Assembly (NCBI GenBank): GCA_003349915.1
Contig: QFXE01000010.1
Coordinates: forward strand, 124,001-188,000
Direction: 5' to 3'
Source of the DNA: an endosymbiont of Escarpia spicata
GTDB taxonomy: Bacteria; Pseudomonadota; Gammaproteobacteria; Chromatiales; Chromatiaceae
DNA: 64,000 nt
Shown: piece by piece, positions 55,068 to 63,998 of the stretch
Layout of the letters: every line of letters starts with the position of its first letter
How positions within the stretch are numbered: position 1 is the first letter of the stretch
The notes under the pieces: generated by a model
Databases searched by the model: none
What the model saw: the letters and a program-made list of their open reading frames with translations, nothing else
Told to the model about the DNA's origin: nothing
Made by a program: the position numbers and the translations under genes

Positions 55068-55749
55068 AGGTTCTCAAACGGCCATCGATCAGTTGCCAGG
55101 TGTGGTCCATGCGGGCCGCCAGGTCGGGATCATGGGTCACGATTACGAAACTGGTACCCTGCTCCCGGTTGAGTTCCAGCATCAGTTCATAGACATGCTC
55201 AGCAGTGCGCCGGTCAAGATTACCTGTAGGTTCATCAGCCAGTACACAGGCTGGTGAGTGAACCAGCGCCCGGGCCAGTGCCGCACGCTGTCTTTCTCCG
55301 CCGGACATTTCACCGGGTTTATGTTGAATTCTCGAGCCGAGGCCTACTCTATCAAGGATCTCGCCAGCCTTTCTGCGCGCATCGGCAACCGGATACCCGC
55401 CAATAAGCAGCGGCATGGCGACATTTTCCAGCGCAGTGAATTCAGCCAGCAGATGGTGAAATTGATAAACGAATCCGAGTTTTTGGTTGCGCAATTTTCC
55501 TCTTGCCCGTTCGCCTAAAGACAATAGATCCTCGCCAGATAGCCGTACCTGTCCCCCATTAGGCTGATCCAGCCCACCCAGACAGTGCAGCAGTGTACTC
55601 TTGCCCGATCCGGAACTGCCGACAATCGCGATCCGCTCGCCCCGTCTTATGGTCATATCGACACCACGCAGTACTTCCACCCGCAAATCACCTTGAGAGA
55701 AGGTTCGTACGACGCCCTCGGCCTGGAGCACAATCTCCTGGCTACTCAT
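55030..55749 (-). CDS. lolD: Lipoprotein-releasing ABC ATPase LolD
   Basis: 239 residues. Walker [19 protein letters not shown], signature [15 protein letters not shown], Walker B and Glu [12 protein letters not shown]-loop VTHDP. The Q-loop region [28 protein letters not shown] is typical of LolD. It drives release of outer-membrane lipoproteins to LolA. Its start lies within the end of the lolC-type gene (8-base overlap). Confidence 0.95.
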   Translation of the reverse strand: MSSQEIVLQAEGVVRTFSQGDLRVEVLRGVDMTIRRGERIAIVGSSGSGKSTLLHCLGGLDQPNGGQVRLSGEDLLSLGERARGKLRNQKLGFVYQFHHLLAEFTALENVAMPLLIGGYPVADARRKAGEILDRVGLGSRIQHKPGEMSGGERQRAALARALVHSPACVLADEPTGNLDRRTAEHVYELMLELNREQGTSFVIVTHDPDLAARMDHTWQLIDGRLRTFMNDDDCAVSTD

Positions 55750-56989
55750 AGCGTAGTGCCTCAGCCGGTTGGGTGCGGGAGGCCTTCCAGGCTGGATAGA
55801 GGGTTGCCAGCAGAGTGATCAGAAACGCCGTAACGCCAATGGAGAGAACATCTTCCATATGGGGGTCGGATGGGAGCTCGCTGATGTAGTAGATGTTAGG
55901 ATCGAGAAAATCGACATTGAATACACCTTCGACCCAGCTGACGATCGCCTCAACATTGGTCGCAAGTAACAGCCCACCGATCATGCCGAGGAGATTGCCG
56001 ACAAAGCCGATAGCCGCACCCTGAACCATAAAGATCCCCATGATGGTGCCCGGTGAAGCGCCCAACGTTCGCAGAATGGCAATATCGGCTTGCTTATCGG
56101 TAACCACCATCACCAGAGTCGAAACGATATTAAACGCAGCCACCGCCACAATCAGCGAAAGAATGATCGACATCATGCGTTTTTCGGTCTGTAGCGCAGC
56201 AAAGAAATTGCGGTGCTGCATGGTCCAGTCACTGATGCGGTAGTAACCCCCCATCTTGAGGGCCAGTTCCCTGGAAACCTTCGGCGCCAGAAAGAGGTCA
56301 TCCAGCTTCAGGCGCACGCCGGTTATGCTATCGTTGAGTCGCATCAATTTGGCGGCATCCTGCAGGTGTAAAAGCGCAACGCCCCTGTCGTACTCGCCCA
56401 TGCCTACTTCAAAGATACCACTCACCGTAAACCTTTTTAGACGGGGCATGATGCCTGCGGGTGTGACATTGATCTGCGGTGTTACCAGCGTTACCTTCTC
56501 CCCCACCCCGACGCCAAGCAGGTAGGCGAGTTCCTGCCCAAGAATAATCCCATAGCTGCCTGGCTTAAGGTCGTCGATGCTCCCCTTCTTCACGGCAGTC
56601 ACCACGTCGGAAACCTTACCCTCTTCAGCAGGCAGAATCCCCCGTAGCATCACACCACTGACCTTCTGACCGTTGATAAGCATGCCCTGACCTTCGACAT
56701 ACGGGGCACGTCCAATGACATGGGGGTTCTTTCCCGCCATGGCGTCCACTTCGCGCCAGTCTGTGAGGCCACCCCGTACTGCGGAAATAGTGGCATGTGA
56801 CGCCATTCCGAGAATTCGTTCACGGACTTCCTTGTGAAAGCCGTTCATAACTGAGAGCACGACAATCAGCGCTATCACGCCCAGCATGATGCCGAGCATG
56901 GAGATTGTCGAAATGAACGAGATGAAATGATTACGCCGTTTCGCCCGGGTATATCGCATCCCGATGAAGAGTTCGAGGGGTCTATACAT
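55742..56989 (-). CDS. lolC: Lipoprotein-releasing permease, LolC/LolE family
   Basis: 415 residues. Family start [48 protein letters not shown], a large periplasmic domain (~50-265), three further membrane segments including [22 protein letters not shown], and the end [22 protein letters not shown]. Only one LolC/LolE gene is present next to lolD, so the transporter may use a homodimer (LolF style), unless a second gene lies elsewhere. Confidence 0.93.
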   Translation of the reverse strand: MYRPLELFIGMRYTRAKRRNHFISFISTISMLGIMLGVIALIVVLSVMNGFHKEVRERILGMASHATISAVRGGLTDWREVDAMAGKNPHVIGRAPYVEGQGMLINGQKVSGVMLRGILPAEEGKVSDVVTAVKKGSIDDLKPGSYGIILGQELAYLLGVGVGEKVTLVTPQINVTPAGIMPRLKRFTVSGIFEVGMGEYDRGVALLHLQDAAKLMRLNDSITGVRLKLDDLFLAPKVSRELALKMGGYYRISDWTMQHRNFFAALQTEKRMMSIILSLIVAVAAFNIVSTLVMVVTDKQADIAILRTLGASPGTIMGIFMVQGAAIGFVGNLLGMIGGLLLATNVEAIVSWVEGVFNVDFLDPNIYYISELPSDPHMEDVLSIGVTAFLITLLATLYPAWKASRTQPAEALRYE

Positions 56990-57083
56990 AGCCCGGCATT
57001 AAACCACAGTAGGCATTAAAAGACCCCAAGTTTTCTATAGTTAGGCAAGAGTGCTATATTTATTTTTAGATTGCAGAAATGCT

Positions 57084-57350
57084 AGGGCCTATTAACATTA
57101 TGCGGATGCCCAGCGTTGGTCCTCAAATAAGGCCAGACAAGGCGCACAGAGCGCAGTTTGGTAGTTCCAAATAAGCAATGTGCAACGCCGTATGGCCTTA
57201 TTTGAGGGCCAACCCGGAGGGACAGGCCCCTTTTCCGCAGGCCTGCGTTGCACTTTCGCTCATGTACCGCAAGTACACGACGCTCAGTGCGCCTTGTCCT
57301 GCGAAAAAGGGGCTCTGTCGATGAGCATCCGCATAGTGTTAACAGGCCCT
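57084..57350. mobile_element. MITE-like element with terminal and nested inverted repeats
   Basis: 267 bases without a gene. Ends: 57084-57109 (AGGGCCTATTAACATTATGC...) and the reverse complement of 57325-57350 agree at 24 of 26 positions. Nested inside: 57115-57135 with 57193-57213; 57136-57153 with 57281-57298; GTGCAACGC with GCGTTGCAC (57179 and 57245). The pattern suggests a non-autonomous, highly folded repeat. It lies upstream of the gene at 57373 and after the start of lolC. Confidence 0.7.
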
Positions 57351-57372
57351 GGGCCTTAAGGAGTTGTTCCTG

Positions 57373-57666
57373 ATGAGATTCCCAATTTCGCTCTTTCTTG
57401 CAGTCAGTCTGCTGATTGCGGTCACCCCCGCTCACTCTGATGTATTACTGCTCGACGCTATTAATGAGGCGCCGCTCAACAGTGAAGAGGGGATTCCTCG
57501 TCCAAATCGCGGCATGACGATGGAACAGGTTAAAACAGATTTCGGAGAGCCTGCCATGGAACATCCCTGGGTCGGTTTTCCACCAATCACACGCTGGGAC
57601 TATGCGGACTTTTCAGTTTTTTTTGAACGCGAATATGTCTTGAACTCTGTGGTTCGCCGCCAATAA
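57373..57666 (+). CDS. Small secreted protein, BamE/SmpA-like fold suggested
   Basis: 97 residues from ATG 57373, with AAGGAG 9 bases upstream. Signal peptide (FPISLFLAVSLLIAVTPAHS), then PRPNRGMTMEQVKTDFGEP, GFPPITRWDYADFSVFFE and a final LNSVVRRQ. The GMTMEQV...FGEP...W.Y pattern recalls the two-helix, three-strand SmpA/OmlA fold of BamE, though the lipobox is absent. No partner is encoded nearby. Function unknown. Confidence 0.72.
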   Translation: MRFPISLFLAVSLLIAVTPAHSDVLLLDAINEAPLNSEEGIPRPNRGMTMEQVKTDFGEPAMEHPWVGFPPITRWDYADFSVFFEREYVLNSVVRRQ

Positions 57667-57907
57667 CAGCCTACCCATCTTTCGTCAATTTTCACCGCAA
57701 ATGAAGAAAAATCCGTCGAACAGGAAGATATAGCCCCCACAAAAGTCTACAAAGTAGGTAACTTGGTCACAAGTCACATTTTTTTCAATTTCCGCAGTAG
57801 CCATACAGGAATAAATGTTTTATATTTGCGTCGCAATACAAAAAGAATAGGCAACCAGTCGTAAGAGCTGGAGCATGAATGCCGGTTGGCATTTATTGGA
57901 GGACATA

Positions 57908-58126
57908 ATGAAATATCTGCTTGCGTTGGCAGTTGCTTTTTCATTGACCTTGGTCTGGCAGACTTCAAGTCGAGCAGACCGCCCTTTATTGTTACAGGAT
58001 GTCGGGCACGAACAGGTTGTGAAACATTCGCCTCGGACGGCAATGGTCGACCCCTATCGGGTACGCCACTTCGCTAGTATTCTGCCCTGGCCAGCGGTTA
58101 ACCGCCGGTCAGGGACATTACCCTGA
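57908..58126 (+). CDS. Small secreted peptide, unknown
   Basis: 72 residues. ATG 57908 has GGAGGA 7 bases upstream and starts a clear signal peptide (YLLALAVAFSLTLVWQTSSRA). The mature part (DRPLLLQDVGHEQVVKHSP...) matches nothing I know. The last 29 bases overlap moaA tail to tail, so the C-terminus may be a run-on after truncation. A real small gene is likely but not sure. Confidence 0.5.
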   Translation: MKYLLALAVAFSLTLVWQTSSRADRPLLLQDVGHEQVVKHSPRTAMVDPYRVRHFASILPWPAVNRRSGTLP

Positions 58127-59072
58127 CAACCTCTCCAGGATTTTCATTAAATTCGTGACGTGCAGGCTTGCGGGCGATTGCTTCAAGAATCACCTCTTTC
58201 AACCCCTCATCACTGATGCCCTGGCGCATTAGAGGGCGCAATTCGGCATTGTCGTGCTTGCCGAGACAGAGATAGAGCGTTCCTTCAACAGAGATGCGTA
58301 CTCGATTACAACTCTCGCAGAAGTGCTGGGACATGGGCGTAATGAAACCGATACGCAGGTTCGTCTCTTTTACTCTGACGTAGGAAGCAGGGCCTGCGCC
58401 TCGCATGACTGCAGGTTCCAACTGAAATCGCTCTTCAAGATCAGCCTTGATCTCTTTTAAGCTGATAAATCGATCTGTGGCACTCTTACCCGTTTCACCG
58501 ACAGGCATGGTCTCGATAAAGCGGAGGGTGAAATCATGCTCAAGGCAAAAATCAACCATCTCACCAATCTCATGGTCGTTAATCCCTTTCATCACTACCA
58601 TGTTGATCTTGATGGGGTTTAATCCCACTTCCTTGGCAGCCATCAGGCCATCGAGTACGTTCTCCAGATCACCCTGTGTAATCTCGCGAAAACTGTCAGG
58701 ATTCAATGAATCCAGGCTCACATTGATGCGGCTCACGCCGCTTTGCTTTAGCGAAGCAGCATGCTTTGCCAGTTGGGATGCATTGGTGCTGAGGGAGAGA
58801 TCTTCTATCTGAGGCAGCGCACCTATACGGCGCACCATCTCCGGCAACTCCTTCCTGACCAGAGGCTCGCCGCCAGTCAGTCTAACCTTACTGATGCCCA
58901 TCTCGGAAAAAACACGGACAAGACGCTCAACCTCATCCAGGGTCAGCCAACTGTCAGGCTGAGAAAAGTCCTTGTACCCTTTTGGAATGCAGTAAAAACA
59001 GCGGAAGTCACAGCGGTCAGTCACCGATAAACGAAGATATTCGATGTTACGACCAAATGGGTCTATCAACAT
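58098..59072 (-). CDS. moaA: GTP 3',8-cyclase MoaA (molybdenum cofactor)
   Basis: 324 residues. Radical SAM cluster CDFRCFYCIP, second cluster FCESCNRVRISVEGTLYLC, the GGEP motif LTGGEPLVRKEL, and the C-terminal Gly-Gly needed for activity. It opens molybdopterin synthesis by turning GTP into 3',8-cyclo-7,8-dihydro-GTP. The nap operon upstream encodes a molybdoenzyme, so the placement makes sense. Confidence 0.96.
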   Translation of the reverse strand: MLIDPFGRNIEYLRLSVTDRCDFRCFYCIPKGYKDFSQPDSWLTLDEVERLVRVFSEMGISKVRLTGGEPLVRKELPEMVRRIGALPQIEDLSLSTNASQLAKHAASLKQSGVSRINVSLDSLNPDSFREITQGDLENVLDGLMAAKEVGLNPIKINMVVMKGINDHEIGEMVDFCLEHDFTLRFIETMPVGETGKSATDRFISLKEIKADLEERFQLEPAVMRGAGPASYVRVKETNLRIGFITPMSQHFCESCNRVRISVEGTLYLCLGKHDNAELRPLMRQGISDEGLKEVILEAIARKPARHEFNENPGEVVRVMSLTGG

Positions 59073-59379
59073 GTCCTTTGCTTCTCTCGTGGCTTAAGAA
59101 TTTCCAGGCTTGCTGATTGTAGCCTATCGCGAAACAGTAGATGCACTTCCGTGCGTCGGGTTTTGTTACGCTAAGGGCATATTTTTTATGAGAAAATCTG
59201 ATGGATAAACAAATCCTTCAATATCTGACTGGTCTTTTCCGTAGAGTGAACAAAACATTCACTCTACGGATAAAACTACCCAACTATTTCTCATAAATAC
59301 CGGCTAACCGTTTGATTTTCGGTCAACCGACAAACAATCGTCGTTATTATTAAGCAAAAATCACGCCTAAAATAACTTC
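59073..59379. other. Intergenic region between napC and moaA
   Basis: 307 bases without a gene. It holds the perfect inverted repeat at 59238-59270 and probably the moaA promoter on the minus strand. Confidence 0.55.
59238..59270. repeat. Perfect 13-bp inverted repeat between napC and moaA
   Basis: TCCGTAGAGTGAA and its exact reverse complement TTCACTCTACGGA, 7-base spacer CAAAACA. No T run on either strand, so not a standard terminator; it may be an operator or an RNA stem. Confidence 0.85.
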
Positions 59380-59949
59380 CTACTCTTCAGCTTCGCCAGG
59401 CAGATCATTTGCGGGGTCATAACCTGCGGGCAGTGAATGCGCAATACCCTTGTGGCAGTCTATACAGGTATATCCCGCATCAATTGCCTCATCGTGCCGA
59501 TCCGCACTACGTTCCGCTTGACGATCAAAATCCATGGAATCGAAATTATGGCAATTTCGGCACTCACGAGAGTCGGTATCCTTCATTTCCTTCCAAACAT
59601 TCTGCGCTAGTTCCAGGCGTTTTTCCTCGAATTTCTCCACCGTATCGATGGTGCCCAGCATCTTGTGATAGAGCTCGTTACTGGCCTTGATCTTACGAAT
59701 AATCTTATGGATCCACTCCTTGGGTACATGGCAGTCCGGGCAAGTAGCGCGCACACCGGTTCTGTTACTGAAGTGAATAGTATCCTGCAACTCCTGGTAA
59801 ACAGCCTGTTCCATCTCATGGCAGGAGATGCAGAATTCTTCAGTATTCGTTGCCTCCATTGCGGTATTGAAACCACCCCAGAGGACAATACCCGCTATGA
59901 TTCCGATCAGAATCAGGGTGAAGCCACCCATTCTCTTGCCATTGTTCAT
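59380..59949 (-). CDS. napC: NapC-type tetrahaem cytochrome c
   Basis: 189 residues. N-terminal membrane anchor (FTLILIGIIAGIVLWGGF) and four haem sites: CISCH, CPDCH, CRNCH, CIDCH. The first is followed by EM (CISCHEM), the Met-bearing pattern of NapC/NrfH quinol-binding haem 1. It takes electrons from the quinol pool to NapB and NapA in the periplasm. A strong stem-loop separates it from napB. Confidence 0.95.
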   Translation of the reverse strand: MNNGKRMGGFTLILIGIIAGIVLWGGFNTAMEATNTEEFCISCHEMEQAVYQELQDTIHFSNRTGVRATCPDCHVPKEWIHKIIRKIKASNELYHKMLGTIDTVEKFEEKRLELAQNVWKEMKDTDSRECRNCHNFDSMDFDRQAERSADRHDEAIDAGYTCIDCHKGIAHSLPAGYDPANDLPGEAEE

Positions 59950-59990
59950 GATCTTTTACCTGAATTACAGAAAATTTAGTTGGAAAAATA

Positions 59991-60023
59991 ATGCGCCCCG
60001 ATCCAATTAAGGACGGGGCGCAT
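59991..60023 (-). terminator. Stem-loop between napB and napC
   Basis: On the minus strand ATGCGCCCCG pairs perfectly with CGGGGCGCAT (loop 13), then TATTTTTCC. It is shaped like a terminator but lies before napC, so it may act as a partial terminator or mRNA end. Confidence 0.75.
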
Positions 60024-60041
60024 CGGTTGCTGAAATATACC

Positions 60042-60470
60042 TTATTTCACGCCTTCGAACATATTTTTGACCAGCGGTTCGGCTCCCATCTGGGTAGCGT
60101 GGCACTGGTTACAGAAGTAACGGCGGCTGGAAATGGTGCTTTGAGTTTTGCCATCGCGTGTTACGTAATGGCTGTCACCCACTTTAGGAGATTTTTCCTT
60201 CTTGTAGGTTTTCTCACTATGACACTTCATACAGCCATTGTTCTTCAGATTGATCTCATACTTGTCAGTCGTGTGAGGCACCATCGGCGGCTGCAGTTTG
60301 TAACTGCGGGCGATACCGCCTTTAATAGACTGAACCGTCTTCTTAGCAGGTTTCTCAGCCATTGCATTGAGATCACTGTTACCGCGCAGAGACATCACTT
60401 CAGACATTGCTGATGCTGTAAAAAACAGAGTCAGCACTGCAGCCATCATGACCAGAATAGTTTTCTTCAT
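60042..60470 (-). CDS. napB: Periplasmic nitrate reductase dihaem subunit NapB
   Basis: 142 residues from ATG 60470, preceded by GGAG; earlier in-frame starts lack one. Signal peptide (TILVMMAAVLTLFFTASA), then MSLRG, RSYKLQPPMVPH, and two haem sites CMKCH and CNQCH. It passes electrons from NapC or NapH to NapA. The PPxxPH motif is typical of NapB. Confidence 0.94.
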   Translation of the reverse strand: MKKTILVMMAAVLTLFFTASAMSEVMSLRGNSDLNAMAEKPAKKTVQSIKGGIARSYKLQPPMVPHTTDKYEINLKNNGCMKCHSEKTYKKEKSPKVGDSHYVTRDGKTQSTISSRRYFCNQCHATQMGAEPLVKNMFEGVK

Positions 60471-60523
60471 TTCATTCTCCATCATCGCTCTATATATGAG
60501 TTGCGAATTCATAAGCAAGCCCA

Positions 60524-61432
60524 TTACGTATGGACCTCGTGTTTCTTAATCACTTCGGGATTTGACCTTTTGGTCTCGGAGACGGAACGACCGCCATAAC
60601 TAAAAACATCTTTTGCGCAAATATCGATACAGCGCCCACAATTGGTACAGTCGGAAGAGAGGATTACCGGGCTGATGCCCTTTTTTTCCCCTTTCAATGC
60701 CGGCCTGATCACATGCGGTTCAGGACAGACGACGAAGCACTCCATGCAGTCGTTGCACTCCGCCCTGTTGCTAGCATTGACACGCAACAGGCTTCGGCTC
60801 CCGATCAGGTTATAGAAGGCGCCGACCGGACAGAGACGCCCGCACCAGCCTTCTTTGGTCACCAGCAAATCAAAGAGAAAGACCGCCAATATCACCACCC
60901 AGGTCGCCCCCATTCCGAAGACAATGCCTCGAAACATCATGGAGACAGGGTTGATCAGCTCCCAAATGATACCCCCGGAAACCACCAGCGGTAGAATCAG
61001 AGTCAGGGCAAGCATCCAGTAGCGGGCATTACGGGAGATCTGAGAAGTCGTCCTGATACCCAACATCCGCCGCAACCAACTGGCCAGATCGGTGACCATA
61101 TTCACCGGGCAGACCCAGGAGCAGTAGACCCGTCCACCCACTACAAAGTAGAAGAGCAGGACGAGTACCACACCTATGATGGCAGTGGTCTCGGGCACCA
61201 CGCCGGAAAGCACCGCTTGCAGCAGTACATGCGGATCGGTCAGTGGCAGAATATCCAGCGTCAGACTCGATGCCAGATTGCCTTTCACGATCCACACCCC
61301 CAAAACGGGGCCGGTGAGGAACAGGGCAAGAATCCCCAATTGACTCAAACGGCGCAGGATCAGCCACTTATGGGCTTTGATCCAGCCCTTGGCCGCAATG
61401 GAGTCGTCGCCTAATGTCGTCAGATCAACCAT
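60524..61432 (-). CDS. napH: Quinol dehydrogenase membrane component NapH
   Basis: 302 residues. Four membrane segments; cytoplasmic Cys motifs CSWVCPVNMVTDLASW and CGRLCPVGAFYNLIG; and at the C-terminus two [4Fe-4S] ferredoxin motifs (CNDCMECFVVCP, CTNCGRCIDIC). With NapG it forms a second route for electrons from quinol to the nitrate reductase. It shares one base with napG. Confidence 0.95.
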   Translation of the reverse strand: MVDLTTLGDDSIAAKGWIKAHKWLILRRLSQLGILALFLTGPVLGVWIVKGNLASSLTLDILPLTDPHVLLQAVLSGVVPETTAIIGVVLVLLFYFVVGGRVYCSWVCPVNMVTDLASWLRRMLGIRTTSQISRNARYWMLALTLILPLVVSGGIIWELINPVSMMFRGIVFGMGATWVVILAVFLFDLLVTKEGWCGRLCPVGAFYNLIGSRSLLRVNASNRAECNDCMECFVVCPEPHVIRPALKGEKKGISPVILSSDCTNCGRCIDICAKDVFSYGGRSVSETKRSNPEVIKKHEVHT

Positions 61433-62292
61433 TACTTGCTATCCAGAAAACCACTGTTGAGTGAATTAAGAGGATTGGAAGAGAACGGTGTCTCCTCCGG
61501 CTTCTCTTCGATGATCAGACCTTCGCCCTGCAAGTCATAGCGCACACCCTCTGGGAGGTTGTATTTGTGCTCTACGTCTGGCGTGACCAAGGCCTTACCC
61601 GCTTTCTCTTTCTCCTTCCAGCCAAGTCGATAATGTTTACCCAGTTCGCCCTTCGCAAGATCGGTCGGAAACACTTTGATCGCCGCCTCTTCCAGAATGC
61701 AGGCCCGCTCGCAGAGTCCGCAGCCGGTACAGGCTTCGGAATGCACCACTGGAATAAACAGTGCGTGCTTTCCTGACCTGACGTTATGCTGCATATTCAG
61801 CGTTATGGCCTTGCCCCGAATCGGACAGACGTTGAAACAGACCTCACAGCGAAGACCGTGAAAGGCAATGCAGGTCTCCTGATCCACCACTACCGCCAGT
61901 CCCATGCGGGACTCCTCGATATCAGTAAGACCATGATCCAGGGCGTTAGTCGGACAGGCAGCGATACAGGGGATGTCCTCACACATTTCGCAAGGCCCGG
62001 TGCGGGCCACGAAATAGGGAGTTCCCGTTGCAACGTCGTCACCGACTTCACCAAGGAACAGCATGTCGTACGGACAGTCCCGTACGCACAACCCACAACG
62101 GATACAGGCACCAAGAAAATCTTCTTCCGGCAGTGCGCCTGGTGGCCGAAGATAGTGGGCAGGGAGGGAAGAGGCTCTATTTGAGTAGATGCCCAATCCC
62201 ATGCCGACCAATCCGACCCCACAGGCTGTCTTGAGCATGTTGCCCAGGAACTGCCGTCTGTTCATTCCATGTTTTTTGTCTGTATCTGACAT
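61432..62292 (-). CDS. napG: Periplasmic ferredoxin-type protein NapG
   Basis: 286 residues. Twin-arginine signal MNRRQFLGNML..., then four [4Fe-4S] motifs: CIRCGLCVRDCP, CEMCEDIPCIAACP, CEVCFNVCP and CTGCGLCERAC. It is exported folded by the Tat system and takes electrons from NapH. The C-terminal tail is rich in Ser/Asn. Confidence 0.95.
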   Translation of the reverse strand: MSDTDKKHGMNRRQFLGNMLKTACGVGLVGMGLGIYSNRASSLPAHYLRPPGALPEEDFLGACIRCGLCVRDCPYDMLFLGEVGDDVATGTPYFVARTGPCEMCEDIPCIAACPTNALDHGLTDIEESRMGLAVVVDQETCIAFHGLRCEVCFNVCPIRGKAITLNMQHNVRSGKHALFIPVVHSEACTGCGLCERACILEEAAIKVFPTDLAKGELGKHYRLGWKEKEKAGKALVTPDVEHKYNLPEGVRYDLQGEGLIIEEKPEETPFSSNPLNSLNSGFLDSK

Positions 62293-62337
62293 TACTAACC
62301 AATTGGATTGTTATCGATTACAAATGTTTTTAGTTAT

Positions 62338-62375
62338 GACGGTCTCCGGTCTGGCGAACCAGACCGGATTCCGTC
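62338..62375 (-). promoter_or_regulatory. Stem-loop between napA and napG
   Basis: On the minus strand TCCGGTCTGG pairs perfectly with CCAGACCGGA around a TTCG loop; GACGG/CCGTC extend it across 2-base bulges. No T run follows. It starts 4 bases after the napA stop and probably protects the napA message or sets a ratio to napG (inference). Confidence 0.7.
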
Positions 62376-62378
62376 TTC

Positions 62379-63998
62379 TTAGGCCTTACTGATCTTCACG
62401 GCGCACTTCTTGTAATCCGTCTCTTTCGAGAGCGGATCGGTGGCGTCGAGGGTCAGCTTGTTGACCAGACGACCAGCGTCGAACCAGGGGACGAATACCA
62501 GTCCATCAGGCACTTTATTGCGCCCTTTGGTATCCACCCGGCAGACAATCTCACCACGACGGGAGACGATCTTGGCCATGGAGCCGTTACGCAGTTTGCG
62601 TTTCTTGGCGTCCTTCTTGCTCATGAAGACCACGGCATCCGGCACCGCGCGATAGAGCTCAGGTACACGCCGGGTCATGGAACCCGAGTGCCAGTGCTCA
62701 AGAACACGACCGGTGCAGAGCCACAGGTTGTACTCCTTGTCCGGCATTTCCGCTGCTGGTTCGTAAGGACCAAAGATGATGTTGGCCTTCTTGTCCTTGG
62801 CGCCGTAGAACTGAACTTCGCTGCCCTTCTCTACATGCGGGTCATAACCTTCGCGGAAACGCCACAGGGTCTCTTTGCCATTGATTACCGGCCAGCGCAG
62901 ACCGCGCGCCTTATGATAGACCTCGAATTCCGCCATCTCATGGCCTTTCTTGGGGATACCAGGCACGGAGTTGAACAGCCGGTACTCTTCGAAAAGACCC
63001 TTCTGCACGTAGTAGCCGAAGTGATCCATCTCATCGTTGCCGTACTCGTTGCCACGATCATCAGTGACCTGCTGTTTCGGGAACTTATCAACCTGACCGT
63101 TGGCGTAGAGGACGTCATAAAGCGTCTTACCCGCATACTCAGGTTGCTTGGCGATAAGATCCTCCGGCCAGACATCCTCCACTTTGACATACTTGGCGAA
63201 CTCCATGAGCTGCCACAGGTCGGAACGAGACTCGCCAGGTCCCTGCACCTGCTGACGCCAGAACTGGGTGCGCCGCTCTGCATTACCATAAGCGCCCTCT
63301 TTCTCGATCCACATGGAGGTCGGCAGAACCAGGTCTGCCGCCTGAGCCGATACTGTGGGATAGGGGTCTGTGACGGTAATGAAGTTAGCCGGATCACGCC
63401 AACCGGGGAGAGACTCCTCGTTCATGTTGGCCGCTGCCTGCATGTTGTTGTTACACATCACCCAGAAGCAGTTCATCTTGCGGTCTTTGAGCGCACGATG
63501 CATGGCGACCGCGTGGATCAGGGTCTTGCCCATGGGCTTCCCGCTGATGTCCGATTGAGCAGCCTTATCTGACATACCGTTATGTCTTGGGATGGTGCCT
63601 GCCGGCAGCTTCCATACTTTCTCAGCGAATTTGCAGTGAGCGTCCTTCTTGACCACGAGATCAGCCGGTAGACGATGGGTAAAGGTGCCTACCTCGCGGG
63701 CGGTGCCACAAGCAGATGGTTGACCGGTCAGTGAGAAGGGGCTGTTGCCGGGTTCGGAGATCTTACCCATCAGCAGATGGATATTATAGACCAGGCCGTT
63801 CATCCAGACACCGCGGGTGTGCTGGTTCATACCCATGGTCCAGAAAGAGGAGACCTTCCTCTTGGGATCGGCATAAGCCTTGGCCAGTTTGATCAGGTTC
63901 TTCTTAGGCACACCGGACATCTTGCTGGCTTTTTCTACGGTGTACTCGGAGACCAGCTTTGCATACTCATCGAAGGCGATCTTGTTGAACTTACCCTT
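62379..63998 (-). CDS. napA: Periplasmic nitrate reductase catalytic subunit NapA, C-terminal part
   Basis: About 540 C-terminal residues; the gene begins beyond the window, so the Tat signal, [4Fe-4S] cluster and the molybdenum Cys are not seen. The part seen has molybdopterin-binding marks [34 protein letters not shown], and [22 protein letters not shown], the NapA form of the domain IV motif. It reduces nitrate to nitrite with electrons from NapB. napG, napH, napB and napC follow on the same strand; napD and napF are not seen. Confidence 0.96.
   Translation of the reverse strand, partial: KGKFNKIAFDEYAKLVSEYTVEKASKMSGVPKKNLIKLAKAYADPKRKVSSFWTMGMNQHTRGVWMNGLVYNIHLLMGKISEPGNSPFSLTGQPSACGTAREVGTFTHRLPADLVVKKDAHCKFAEKVWKLPAGTIPRHNGMSDKAAQSDISGKPMGKTLIHAVAMHRALKDRKMNCFWVMCNNNMQAAANMNEESLPGWRDPANFITVTDPYPTVSAQAADLVLPTSMWIEKEGAYGNAERRTQFWRQQVQGPGESRSDLWQLMEFAKYVKVEDVWPEDLIAKQPEYAGKTLYDVLYANGQVDKFPKQQVTDDRGNEYGNDEMDHFGYYVQKGLFEEYRLFNSVPGIPKKGHEMAEFEVYHKARGLRWPVINGKETLWRFREGYDPHVEKGSEVQFYGAKDKKANIIFGPYEPAAEMPDKEYNLWLCTGRVLEHWHSGSMTRRVPELYRAVPDAVVFMSKKDAKKRKLRNGSMAKIVSRRGEIVCRVDTKGRNKVPDGLVFVPWFDAGRLVNKLTLDATDPLSKETDYKKCAVKISKA

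Noticed and set aside
59312-59326. TTGATTTTCGGTCAA looks like an FNR box
   Set aside because: The spacer is 5 instead of 4 bases and the second half is GTCAA, not ATCAA. It also lies downstream of the nap genes.
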